Positions 46,083 to 54,582 of a stretch of DNA of 64,000 nucleotides are shown here, piece by piece (the first letter of the stretch is position 1; every line of letters starts with the position of its first letter). Location of the stretch: contig JAFDED010000004.1 in NCBI GenBank assembly GCA_019310535.1, positions 1 to 64,000 on the forward strand, written 5' to 3'. Source of the stretch: Deltaproteobacteria bacterium (GTDB taxonomy: Bacteria > Desulfobacterota > JAFDED01). The position numbers and the translations under genes are program-made. The notes under the pieces are model-generated. The model made no database searches. It was not told where the DNA came from and saw nothing but the letters and a program-made list of their open reading frames with translations.

Positions 46083-46209
46083 AAGCCTCCCAGTCAGTTA
46101 AAATTTCAGTCAAAATTGTTTTAACAAGCCTCGACCTGTGTGCAGGGAGTTTCATAAAGAACTGGTGTTGATCCCTGCTATTAAATAATAAAGAGATTAA
46201 GGAGGTCAC

Positions 46210-47475
46210 ATGAGAGAGGTAGTTATAACTGGTGCGGTGAGAACACCTATAGGAGCATATTGCGGCATGTTGCGTGATGTGCCTGTGGAGAAACTTGCCG
46301 CCATTGTTCTGAATGAGGCAATAAAGAGGGCCAATATCAAGCCGGAAGAAGTGGACGATGTAATTATGGGTCAATCATATGCCAATGGTGAAGCGCCCAA
46401 CCTTGCCCGTCTGGCCATCCTCGAGGCAGGCTGGCCGGTTGAAGTTCCGGGCTACACGCTTGATCGGCGATGTTGCACGGGCCTGCAATCGATTTGGTCT
46501 GGTGCCATGGAAATCCAAACATTAAATGCCGAAATAGTTGTTGCCGGGGGGGCCGAAAGCATGAGCCGTACGGAGTTTTACATCCCCGGTGAATATATGA
46601 AGTGGGGCGTAGGCGGGAAGACCGACCCAAAGTGGGGTTTCTTTCCAAGGCATCATGGCAGCTTATCTCTTTGGGGGATACCTCTTTACGATAGAATACA
46701 GCGGGGCAGACCCATGCATCAGCCTGTGGATAGATTTGGTGAGCTTAATTCAATGATGACCTGGGCAGAGACAGCCGCTAAAAAGGAAGGGATAAGTCGT
46801 GAAGAAGCTGACAGATGGGCATTGCGATCTCATCAACGAGCGATCGCCGCTATTGACTCCGGCAAGTTTAAAGAAGAAATTGTCCCCGTTCCGGTCCCCC
46901 AAAAGGACGGAGAAATGATGGTTGATACAGACGAAACGCCTCGCCGTGATACTTCATTAGAGAAGCTTTCCAGGCTGCGCCTCGTTTATCCAGATGGGGT
47001 CTGCACAGCGGGCAACTCTTCCAGTGAAAACGACGGTGCCGCTTGCCTGGTACTGACAACTCCAGAGAGAGCGAAAGAGCACCAAATTGAGCCGATGGCA
47101 TACCTGCGCTCCTTTGCTATTGCTGGTTCCGATCCGACCCTTACGTACCCTTCAGTGCCTGCATCAGTAAATCGGGCGCTCAAGAAAGCCGGCCTCGTGA
47201 TCGATGAAATTGATCTTATAGAAATCCAGGAAGCTTTCGCCGTGCAAGCGTTAGCGGATGCCAAATTAATGGGCATTCGTGAAGGAGATCTGGAGAAAAA
47301 GGTGAATGTGAACGGCTCGGGGATTTCCCTTGGCCATCCCATTGGAGCTACCGGAACAATGAGACTGATCACATTAGCTCATGAGATGGCAAGACGCAAT
47401 GCCAGGTACGGCCTTTTGACCATCTGTGGTGGAGGAGGCCTGGGTATCTGCGGAATCCTGGAGAGGAAAGAGTGA
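46210..47475 (+). CDS. Thiolase (acetyl-CoA acetyltransferase type)
   Basis: This 421-residue thiolase condenses or cleaves acyl-CoA units. The nucleophile Cys is in DRRCCTGLQS, the GHP motif in GHPIGATGT and the final active-site Cys in CGGGGLG. AAGGAGGT precedes the ATG. Family members act in beta-oxidation or acetoacetyl-CoA formation. It is flanked by long spacers and so is probably transcribed alone, but the nearby acyl-CoA dehydrogenase suggests acyl-CoA breakdown. The physiological direction is unknown. Confidence 0.92.
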   Translation: MREVVITGAVRTPIGAYCGMLRDVPVEKLAAIVLNEAIKRANIKPEEVDDVIMGQSYANGEAPNLARLAILEAGWPVEVPGYTLDRRCCTGLQSIWSGAMEIQTLNAEIVVAGGAESMSRTEFYIPGEYMKWGVGGKTDPKWGFFPRHHGSLSLWGIPLYDRIQRGRPMHQPVDRFGELNSMMTWAETAAKKEGISREEADRWALRSHQRAIAAIDSGKFKEEIVPVPVPQKDGEMMVDTDETPRRDTSLEKLSRLRLVYPDGVCTAGNSSSENDGAACLVLTTPERAKEHQIEPMAYLRSFAIAGSDPTLTYPSVPASVNRALKKAGLVIDEIDLIEIQEAFAVQALADAKLMGIREGDLEKKVNVNGSGISLGHPIGATGTMRLITLAHEMARRNARYGLLTICGGGGLGICGILERKE

Positions 47476-47563
47476 GAGGCTTTTTCAAAATCATTTTCGA
47501 CAGTTAAAAAATAATGTTCTTTGGAAACAATAAATTATACCTATTAACTTAGCTCAGCTAATA

Positions 47564-47604
47564 CTGTATATTGTAGTTATTAAATCACGGCATACAATAT
47601 ACAG
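47564..47604. repeat. 12-bp inverted repeat
   Basis: CTGTATATTGTA (47564-47575) and TACAATATACAG (47593-47604) are perfect inverted copies 17 bp apart. They end 18 bp before the mini-ORF start, so they could be an operator or the end of a decayed mobile element. Confidence 0.55.
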
Positions 47605-47622
47605 AAGAAGAGAAGTAGGCAT

Positions 47623-47751
47623 ATGAAAAAGCCATATCAAAAAACAAACCTTCTGGAATTCCAGAAAAATATCAAACCGAACAAGTTTAATAGATTGGTT
47701 ACGGCTTGTGTTAACTCCAGGAGCGTTTGTTATGCTGAGTTAACTCAATAG
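47623..47751 (+). pseudogene. 42-codon mini-ORF, perhaps a remnant
   Basis: This ORF was not in the track (too short). It reads MKKPYQKTNLLEFQKNI at its N-terminus and ends at TAG. The NLLEFQK start faintly recalls the N-terminus of some transposases, but the rest does not match and the call is open. The AGAAG upstream could serve as a weak ribosome-binding site. Confidence 0.25.
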
Positions 47752-48045
47752 CAATTTTAAAATGATTTTTGCACCTATTAATTAAAATGTACTGCGAAAC
47801 TTTAGTACGATAAGGGTCATTTGGGGGAAAGAAAAAGAAATTGCAATGTCCCTTGAAATGTGTTACATGTCTCGATGTCATAATAATAATGCAAATTTTA
47901 TATGCTTCAGCCGGTTTGCAAAAGGCACAAGGGTTTTCCAATAAAAGTTTGCGAGTTTACCCAACACAAGGTATAAGCAGGTTCACATTGGTCGTTGGAA
48001 AACGACGCTTTTAGATTTTTGTTGCTTGTTTCAAATGGGAACAAC

Positions 48046-48059
48046 GCTGAACGTTCAGC
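48046..48059. promoter_or_regulatory. Palindrome upstream of the GntR gene
   Basis: GCTGAACGTTCAGC is a perfect 14-bp palindrome 134 bp before the regulator gene. GntR-family operators are often short palindromes, so autoregulation is a reasonable guess. Confidence 0.4.
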
Positions 48060-48193
48060 CCGCTGGATATTTCATCCGCAGGAAAGGGTTTGACCCAGGG
48101 GTACATGTGCGTGATTGACTATCGGATCCACAGAAAAGCCGTAAGGGAAGTCGCTATTGTGAACACGATTCTCTGCATCCACGGAGCCTCGGG

Positions 48194-48946
48194 ATGAAAA
48201 AACGAGTAGCGGGCCCCATCCCGCTTTATTATCAAATAGGGAATATCCTGCGGGATAAAATCCACAAAGGTGAATATAAATTGGGTGAACGATTTCCCAG
48301 TGAGAAGGAATTATGCGTTGAGTTTGGGGTAAGTCGTATAACCATCCGGCAGACCCTGGCGTCCATGGCTGATCAAGGCCTATTGAACAGGCAGCGGGGT
48401 CGAGGGACTTTTGTTCAGGAAAAGCCGCGTTCAAGGAAAGTTTATCAATTTGGAGGATTTCTGGAGGACCTGGCCGGTCAGGTGATGCGGTTAAAGGCGC
48501 ATCTGATCCGGTTTGAACCCATCGACCCCGGGTCGGATATTCGCCAAATCTTACGCCTCGGCCCACAAGATGAGGTGTTCATAGTGGAGCGCGTTCGACT
48601 TTCCAGTCAAGAACCTATACTGCACGCGATCCATTACATTCCCGGTCTTATAGCCCGGCAGTTTGATCCTGCGGACCTTTATAAACAGAACATTATGGAA
48701 ATTATTGAAAAGAAATGCGGAATCAGCATCAGCCATGCAGAGCAGACTATGGTGGCGACCCTTGCCGATGCAACTATGTCCGAAATACTTCAAGTGAGGA
48801 TCGGTGCTCCGTTATTGAAGATCCGGAGGACATTTTTCGCCATCGATCACCAGCCGGTGGAGAACGTGCTGGTCCACTACCGGGGTGATATGTATGAGTT
48901 TGTTGTGCGATTGAATAGGCGCGATGAGGATAATAAAGAAAAGTAA
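48194..48946 (+). CDS. GntR/HutC-family transcriptional regulator
   Basis: The 250-residue protein has an N-terminal winged helix typical of GntR (GERFPSEKELCVEFGVSRIT and GLLNRQRGRGTFV) and a C-terminal UbiC/UTRA-type ligand domain (about residues 90-245). It precedes an acyl-CoA dehydrogenase gene by 116 bp and the large transport/catabolic cluster, so it may control one or both. The effector is unknown. The start ATG has only a weak CGGGA upstream. Confidence 0.9.
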   Translation: MKKRVAGPIPLYYQIGNILRDKIHKGEYKLGERFPSEKELCVEFGVSRITIRQTLASMADQGLLNRQRGRGTFVQEKPRSRKVYQFGGFLEDLAGQVMRLKAHLIRFEPIDPGSDIRQILRLGPQDEVFIVERVRLSSQEPILHAIHYIPGLIARQFDPADLYKQNIMEIIEKKCGISISHAEQTMVATLADATMSEILQVRIGAPLLKIRRTFFAIDHQPVENVLVHYRGDMYEFVVRLNRRDEDNKEK

Positions 48947-49062
48947 ATTGCACTTTTTCCAGCCAGGAAGTGATCACCGCCATGAACCCGGCAGTATTTT
49001 AAACGGCATGACTGTTCGCCCGCCAGGTAAATCCCTGCTGCAACACAAGGAGGACTGACAAT

Positions 49063-50223
49063 ATGGATTTCAATCTCACGGAAGAACAAAGGATTTTGCA
49101 GGACAGCGCGAAGCGCCTTGCGGAACGGGAATTTGCCCAAAACGCGTTTACATGGGAGGAGCGCGGGGAATACCCATGGCAGAACCTGAAAATCCTGGCT
49201 GAAAACGGTTTCACCGGTATCCGCATACCTCAGGAAGACGGCGGTCAGGGTGGGGAGCTATTGGACGCCATCATTGCCATGGAGGCGGTTTCGAAAGTCT
49301 GCCCGCACAGTGGTGATTGCGTGCAGGCAACTAACTTTGGAGCTATCCAGCAATTGGCCGTGCTGGGGTCCCGGGAACTGAAGCAGCAGTCCCTTGTCCC
49401 TCTCCTGAAAGGCGACGGGCTGATTACCGTTGCGATGTCCGAGCCGAACGCAGGATCAGCCGTGACAGACTTGCAAACCGCGGCCCGCCTGGACGGGGAT
49501 TCAGTGGTCATCAACGGCAGCAAGATTTTCAACTCCAATGGGCCCCATGCCACGTGCTTCGTGGTCTGGGTACGGTTCGGCAAGGATGTGCAGTCCTCCG
49601 GCGCCGTCCTGGTGGACCATGAGGCGCCGGGTTTCTCCAGAGGAAAAACGGAATATCACATGTCGGGCGAGGCTCACTGCATGCTGTATTTCGATGATTG
49701 CCGCGTTCCACGGGGAAATATCATCGTGGAGGAGGACGGATTTCGGCGTCTGCTGCCGGTCTTCAACATCGAGCGACTGGGAAACTCCACCCGGTCCCTT
49801 GCACTGGCGCAGGCCTGCTTTGATCGTGCAGTCCAGCACGCAAAGGAACGCCAGCAATTTAACCGCCCCATTTGTGAATTCCAGGGGATCCAGTGGAAGG
49901 TGGCGGAGATGAAGATGAAGCTGGACGCCGCCCGCCTCCTGCTGTACCGGGCAGCCGTAAACGCTCAGGAGGGGACCCCCTCGGCCCTTGAGACGTCCAT
50001 TGCCAAGGCATACTGCAACCAGACCGCCTTTGAGGTTGCCCACGAGGCCGTGCAGATCATGGGCGGGTATGGTTACTCACGGGAGTTTCCCGTGGAATAC
50101 ATGTTTCGCCGTATCCGCGGATGGATGATAGCCGGCGGCACTATCGAGATGCTGAAGAACCGCATCGCCTCAGAGGTCTTCGGGCGTCGCTTCAGCCAGC
50201 GGCCCCCCCGTCCGAAAGCTTAA
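49063..50223 (+). CDS. Acyl-CoA dehydrogenase family protein
   Basis: This 386-residue flavoprotein shows ACAD signatures: MSEPNAGSAVTDLQ, ERQQFNRPICEFQGIQWKVAEM, and QIMGGYGYSREFPVEYMFR. At the catalytic-base site, where short- and medium-chain enzymes read YEGT, this protein reads AGGT (WMIAGGTIEM), so the usual Glu is missing. The base may come from another position, as in isovaleryl-type enzymes, or the reaction may differ. The substrate cannot be named. An AAGGAGG ribosome-binding site is present. Confidence 0.88.
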   Translation: MDFNLTEEQRILQDSAKRLAEREFAQNAFTWEERGEYPWQNLKILAENGFTGIRIPQEDGGQGGELLDAIIAMEAVSKVCPHSGDCVQATNFGAIQQLAVLGSRELKQQSLVPLLKGDGLITVAMSEPNAGSAVTDLQTAARLDGDSVVINGSKIFNSNGPHATCFVVWVRFGKDVQSSGAVLVDHEAPGFSRGKTEYHMSGEAHCMLYFDDCRVPRGNIIVEEDGFRRLLPVFNIERLGNSTRSLALAQACFDRAVQHAKERQQFNRPICEFQGIQWKVAEMKMKLDAARLLLYRAAVNAQEGTPSALETSIAKAYCNQTAFEVAHEAVQIMGGYGYSREFPVEYMFRRIRGWMIAGGTIEMLKNRIASEVFGRRFSQRPPRPKA

Positions 50224-50584
50224 CCTGACAACCCTACTGGGTAAGAAGCAAACTCCGGCGTTACGAAATATACTTCTCCCAACCAGCAATGCGAAGAAGG
50301 GGGTTCTCATGATTTACGTGCAGTATCCCCTGAAGGAGAGCATTAAAGAGGCAAACCTTTATTCTATGTTGTTACGGTGGACGCTTAATTAAGGCAGCAT
50401 AGGGCTCGTCTTCTGATGTGTCACTACCTCAAGCATGTTTGTTGCGGGAGCTCCCTTCCGGATCCTCATATTCCTTTTTCTTTGTTTGCCTTTATTAAGG
50501 ATTCTAACTCTCTCTCTAGGATCGTACCAACTTGTATTTTCCCCGGTTATTAAGGACTTTTGGAGAAGCTTTTCGAAAAGGGGG

Positions 50585-50704
50585 GGGTGGCTAGGATGAC
50601 CTGTCGTCCTGGCTACCCCAACTGCATCCTTCATCTATTATTGGCGGTAATTTGACTGTAATATCGTTGATCAATATGTTGCTGATCAAAGTGGATAATT
50701 CTGT
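50585..50704. repeat. Dispersed hairpin-plus-tail repeat, copy 2
   Basis: It opens with a 16-bp stem (GGGTGGCTAGGATGAC against GTCGTCCTGGCTACCC). All non-Watson-Crick positions would be G-U pairs in plus-strand RNA. The tail (GTAATATCGTTGATCAATAT onward) matches copy 1 at 20.38-20.47 kb nearly base for base. Confidence 0.75.
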
Positions 50705-50746
50705 TTTCCTTTCAAAATTTTGTGGTAAATCCTGATACTTTTTTGC

Positions 50747-50775
50747 TTGACATCAAATATGTGAACTGGTATGGG
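50747..50775 (+). promoter_or_regulatory. Possible promoter for the transport cluster
   Basis: TTGACA (50747-50752), a 17-bp spacer and a poor TATGGG -10. It lies 259 bp upstream of the first gene. Confidence 0.35.
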
Positions 50776-51034
50776 AAATATCATAAAAAGAATACAAGTA
50801 ATACAAATATGGTCGTACGATCAAGGCTGCTTTTACCGTAATTTTTTATCGTTCCTGCTTCTGGATTAGTGGGGAGAGCGCATTTTTTCGTGCCTATTTG
50901 ATATCATGCAGAAGAAGACGAAATGTTTTAAAGGCGCAACAATAAAGGGGATGGGTTTGGGTTTTTTAATAACACCTTACTCAAAGGTGATAATTTCGGG
51001 AGCCAGCTTTAATTGTTAAGGAAAGGAGGGAATC

Positions 51035-51442
51035 ATGATCAGACCGAAAAGAATATACTTGACAGCCCTGCTGGCAGTGAGTGCTTTCTTGATTGGATAT
51101 GCCTCTATATCCATAGCGGATGAGAAGGGGAGTGGTGGACCCAAGTTTGACCTCAAAATCGCTCCAGAGGCTGATGTCAAAGCCAGCGCGTATAAGAAAG
51201 AGTGGAAAGGGAAAAGCCGTCTCCACGTGCAATTGGAAATCACCAACGTGACCGACAAGCCACAACGTTTCAAGGTTATGGGCGACATCCCGGAGGGGCC
51301 TGCCTTCGCCATGAAGGTTCCCCGGAAGGGCAAACCACCGGTGGTGAAACCCAAGGAGACCCAGAAGGTTGTCTTCCCGCTGATTTACGAGAAGATGCCG
51401 GATCGGATCTTTATTGAGCTGATTACCGTTTCTGCGCAGTGA
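51035..51442 (+). CDS. Small exported protein of unknown function
   Basis: The 135-residue product has a signal peptide (YLTALLAVSAFLIG, cleavage near SIADE). The mature part is Lys-rich and predicted beta-rich (SRLHVQLEITNVTDK, KPKETQKVVFPLIYEK), like a small immunoglobulin-like domain. GGAGG precedes the ATG. It is the first gene ahead of the TAXI receptor and TRAP permease (105 bp upstream), so it may assist uptake or protect the receptor. I do not recognise a family. Confidence 0.75.
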   Translation: MIRPKRIYLTALLAVSAFLIGYASISIADEKGSGGPKFDLKIAPEADVKASAYKKEWKGKSRLHVQLEITNVTDKPQRFKVMGDIPEGPAFAMKVPRKGKPPVVKPKETQKVVFPLIYEKMPDRIFIELITVSAQ

Positions 51443-51546
51443 ATTTCGGAGATGAAACAAGGTGCAGGATCATTAAACCTCTTTCCGAGGGGGAAACCCC
51501 CTATTACTGGGAGGGCGACGAGACCCCTGCCAAAAGGAGGGTAGAG

Positions 51547-52518
51547 ATGAAGGACAGAAGCCTTACTATCCTTACTGTCGTAAGTATTGCGGTGGCCCTG
51601 GTCATTGTGGGTGCAGCGGCCGCCGACTCCCACGCAGAGAAAATGAAGCGTTATTCAGTGGCCACAGGCGGAACAGGCGGAACAGTATATCCCATGTTCG
51701 GCGCCATCGCCGAAATTGTCAATAGAAACGTCAAAAATGTGAAGCTGACCGTGGAGGTAACCGCAGCCTCTAACGAAAACCTGCGCTTGATCCAGACCGG
51801 AGAGGTGGACTTCTTTATCTCCAACGGCCAGTTGTGCAGCAAGGCCGTCAAAGGAGAAAAGCCCTTCCCCACCAAGTTCGACAAAGTCCGGCTCGCAGGT
51901 TGGATGCATGGAAGTCCCTTGCAGATCGCTGTATTCGCCAAAAGCAATATTAAGTCCCTCATGGACCTGAAAGGGAAAAAAGTGGTGGTCGGCGCTGTTG
52001 GTTCGGGCAACGAGGCCTCCGTGCGGATCATTTTTGGGATGGCGGGGCTGACCTACAAGGATTTCAAGCCGTTATACCTTAGCTTCAGCGAGGGTGCTGC
52101 GGCCATGAAAGACCGCAGGGTTGACGTGTTGACCGTACAGGCGGGTTACCCTACCACCGCCCTGCTGGACCTGTCCACATCAGTTCCCATCAGGCTGATT
52201 CCGGTCGAAATGGCGCTGGCTAAAAAGGTCAACGCCAAGTACCCGCTCTATATTCCATCCACGATCCCGGCAAATATCTATAAAGGCCAGACTGAGCCAA
52301 CACTGGTTATCGACTCCCCCGGCGTGTGGGGCGCCGCAGCGTCTGTCCCTGCGGACTTGGTTTACCAGGTGGTGAAGTTAACCAAGGAAAACATCGACGA
52401 ACTGGCCAACGTCCACGTTGCCTTCAAGCAATGGAAATTCGAACCGTCTGTCCAGGCGGCAGGTCCTCTGCATCCTGGCGCCATCCGGTATTACAAAGAA
52501 CTGGGGTTGATGAAGTAA
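51547..52518 (+). CDS. TAXI-family TRAP solute-binding protein
   Basis: This 323-residue periplasmic receptor has a signal peptide (LTILTVVSIAVALVIVG) and the TAXI-type start VATGGTGGTVYPMFGAIA. GGAGG precedes the ATG at 51547; the listed frame from 51439 would overlap the gene upstream. TAXI receptors serve TRAP transporters and often bind glutamate-like or dicarboxylate ligands. The fused permease follows after a 165-bp spacer holding a strong stem-loop. The ligand is not known; cyclic or D-amino acid compounds are suggested by neighbouring enzymes. Confidence 0.9.
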   Translation: MKDRSLTILTVVSIAVALVIVGAAAADSHAEKMKRYSVATGGTGGTVYPMFGAIAEIVNRNVKNVKLTVEVTAASNENLRLIQTGEVDFFISNGQLCSKAVKGEKPFPTKFDKVRLAGWMHGSPLQIAVFAKSNIKSLMDLKGKKVVVGAVGSGNEASVRIIFGMAGLTYKDFKPLYLSFSEGAAAMKDRRVDVLTVQAGYPTTALLDLSTSVPIRLIPVEMALAKKVNAKYPLYIPSTIPANIYKGQTEPTLVIDSPGVWGAAASVPADLVYQVVKLTKENIDELANVHVAFKQWKFEPSVQAAGPLHPGAIRYYKELGLMK

Positions 52519-52560
52519 CCTCCATCGATTGATTCGTTTTCTGTTAACGGTACCATGTTT

Positions 52561-52599
52561 GGCTCCGGGGCGGCTTAGCTGTCCGGTTGCCCCGGAGCC
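52561..52599. promoter_or_regulatory. Strong stem-loop between TAXI receptor and TRAP permease
   Basis: GGCTCCGGGGC (52561-52571) and GCCCCGGAGCC (52589-52599) are perfect 11-bp arms. No T-run follows, so it is more likely to protect the 3' end of the receptor message or to reduce read-through than to be a full terminator. Confidence 0.75.
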
Positions 52600-52683
52600 G
52601 ACATTCTGTCGGAAATGGACCGCCCTCCATCGGGGAAACCGGAATTGTTGAATCACCAAACATGATGCTTCACGGGATTTTAG

Positions 52684-54561
52684 ATGACCAGTCAACGCCA
52701 TCTGACGGGTATTATCGCCAAAGTCGCCATGGTCACTGCTGTGGCCATGACTCTGTTCCATCTCTATTATACCACGCTGGGCATCATGCAGATGATGTAC
52801 TTCCGAAGCTTCCACGTCATGTTTGCCTGCGTGCTGATTTTTCTGCTCTACCCAATCTCCAGGAAATCATCCCGTTCGAGTGTCCCCTGGTATGATTATC
52901 TCTTTGCCGCCCTGACCATCGCGGGCGGAACATACATCATCGTCGAGTTTGAGTCCATGGTGGCCCGGTTGGGCATCCAGACCACCCGTGATGTGGTCTT
53001 CGCCATCATTACCATCAGCCTTGTATTGGAAGCCACCCGGAGGACCGTTGGGAATGCATTGCCGATCTTATGCCTGGTCTTTATTGCTTACGCCATGTTC
53101 GGACACTACCTTCCCGATGCAATTGCTCACCGAGGCTTCAGCATCCAGCGCATCACCAGTCAGCTTTATTCAACCATGGAAGGCATCTACGGCATGACCA
53201 CAAAAGCCATGGCCGTGTATGTGTTCTTGTTCATAGTATTCGGTGCCTTCCTGGACGCATCCGGCGCCGGCAACTATTTCAACGATTTGGCGTACAGCCT
53301 GACCGGTTCCTGGCGGGGAGGCCCCGCTCAGACCGCCGTGGTTGCCAGCACACTGATGGGGTCGGTCTCGGGGGCCGCAGTGGCCAACGTGGTCGCCACA
53401 GGCAGTTTTACTATCCCTTTGATGAAGAAGGTCGGATATCGCCCGCATGAGGCCGGTGCAATCGAGGCGGCTGCATCCACCGGCGGCCAGTTCATGCCGC
53501 CGGTGATGGGCTCGGGCATATTCATCATGTCCGAGTGGACGGGCATCCCTTACTTTGAAATCGTCAAGTTGGCGTTCCTTCCTGCCCTGCTCTATTTTTT
53601 TTCCGTGGGAGTGTACGTCTATATTCAGGCCAATAAAATGGGCCTTCAGCCGATCCCTCGCTCTGACCTGCCACCCATCGGCAAAACGTTGCTGAAAGGA
53701 ATCCACTACATGGTGCCCCTGATTATTCTGGTTGTGGTGCTTCTTATTGGTCGCACCCCTACGTTTGCTGCAGTCATCGGTATCCTTTCGGTAATTGTGA
53801 TCAGTTGGTTTCGCAGGGAAACCCGGATGTATCCACGGGACATCATGCGTGGACTGGCCATGGGCGCCAGGAAGGCCATAGCAGTTTCCGCGGCCTGCGT
53901 GGCGTCGGGCGTCGTGGTGGGCGTGGTAGGCCTTACAGGGATAGGGCTGTCATTTTCCTCAGGTGTTATTTCACTGGCCGGGGATTCTTTGATCCTCGCC
54001 TTGCTTTTGGTCATGGGCGCCACCGGCATCCTTGGGATGGGCCTGCCCATCACGGCGGCCTATATTGTCACCGCCATTCTGGCAGCTCCGGCCATGCTCA
54101 AGATGGGAATCCCCCTGCTGGTGGCGCATATGGTCATTTTCTGGTTCAGCTCCATCGGCAACGTTACTCCACCTGTCTGCCTTGCGGCATACGCCGGCGC
54201 CGGGATGGCTGGTGCCGATCCCATGCGCACCGGCTTTACCGCCTGGAACGTGGCAAAAGGGTTGTATGTGATACCATTCATGATGGTTTACACTCCGTTG
54301 ATGACCGGTGAACCGGGTCCGATTCTGCTCAATACTTGCCTCATTGCGCTGGGGCTCACGGCCTTCACTATAACACTTTCACGACAATTAATCCGGCCAT
54401 TGAGCCTTTTTCAGCATGCGGCGTTCTTGGGAGCAACGATCTTCCTGCTTTTCCCCATCAACACCATTACTTATGGCTTGGGCATGGCGCTGTTCCTCTG
54501 GGGGATCGTCAGTGATATCTTAAAAGGGAGGGAAAAGATCAGCCAGACTGCTTCGGCTTGA
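52684..54561 (+). CDS. Fused TRAP transporter permease (DctQM type)
   Basis: This 625-residue membrane protein of the TRAP-TAXI type fuses the small (4-helix) and large (12-helix) subunits. Many hydrophobic segments are visible; typical motifs are ASGAGNYFNDLA and GSVSGAAVANVVATGSFTIP, and later GMGLPITAAYIVTAILAAP. It imports the ligand of the TAXI receptor using the sodium gradient. The start ATG has a weak upstream site, which fits its dependence on the stem-loop-bearing leader. A DUF1850 gene follows 21 bp later. Confidence 0.93.
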   Translation: MTSQRHLTGIIAKVAMVTAVAMTLFHLYYTTLGIMQMMYFRSFHVMFACVLIFLLYPISRKSSRSSVPWYDYLFAALTIAGGTYIIVEFESMVARLGIQTTRDVVFAIITISLVLEATRRTVGNALPILCLVFIAYAMFGHYLPDAIAHRGFSIQRITSQLYSTMEGIYGMTTKAMAVYVFLFIVFGAFLDASGAGNYFNDLAYSLTGSWRGGPAQTAVVASTLMGSVSGAAVANVVATGSFTIPLMKKVGYRPHEAGAIEAAASTGGQFMPPVMGSGIFIMSEWTGIPYFEIVKLAFLPALLYFFSVGVYVYIQANKMGLQPIPRSDLPPIGKTLLKGIHYMVPLIILVVVLLIGRTPTFAAVIGILSVIVISWFRRETRMYPRDIMRGLAMGARKAIAVSAACVASGVVVGVVGLTGIGLSFSSGVISLAGDSLILALLLVMGATGILGMGLPITAAYIVTAILAAPAMLKMGIPLLVAHMVIFWFSSIGNVTPPVCLAAYAGAGMAGADPMRTGFTAWNVAKGLYVIPFMMVYTPLMTGEPGPILLNTCLIALGLTAFTITLSRQLIRPLSLFQHAAFLGATIFLLFPINTITYGLGMALFLWGIVSDILKGREKISQTASA

Positions 54562-54582
54562 ATTTAGGCGAGGGAAAAGACG

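Larger units (their letters stand above)
45552..46209. other. 658-bp divergent spacer with small ORF remnants
   Basis: It separates ispH (leftward) from the thiolase gene (rightward), so both promoters should be here. It holds a minus-strand ORF at 45709-45984 with a possible frameshift, a perfect dyad at 46067-46082 and a strong AAGGAGGT ribosome-binding site for the thiolase gene. No RNA gene was recognised. Confidence 0.45.
47476..48193. other. 718-bp AT-rich spacer with dyads and a mini-ORF
   Basis: The region before the GntR gene contains a 12-bp inverted repeat at 47564-47604, a 42-codon ORF at 47623-47751 and a 14-bp palindrome at 48046-48059. The strong AT bias compared with its neighbours suggests acquired or decaying DNA. 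The minus-strand ORF at 47711-47941 has no support. Confidence 0.45.
50224..51034. other. 811-bp spacer with dispersed repeat and promoter
   Basis: Between the ACAD gene and the transport cluster. It holds copy 2 of the dispersed hairpin-tail repeat (50585-50704), a promoter-like sequence (50747-50775) and a good GGAGG ribosome-binding site at its right end. The listed minus-strand ORF 50389-50634 is not supported: its frame differs from the one conserved between the repeat copies. Confidence 0.5.
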
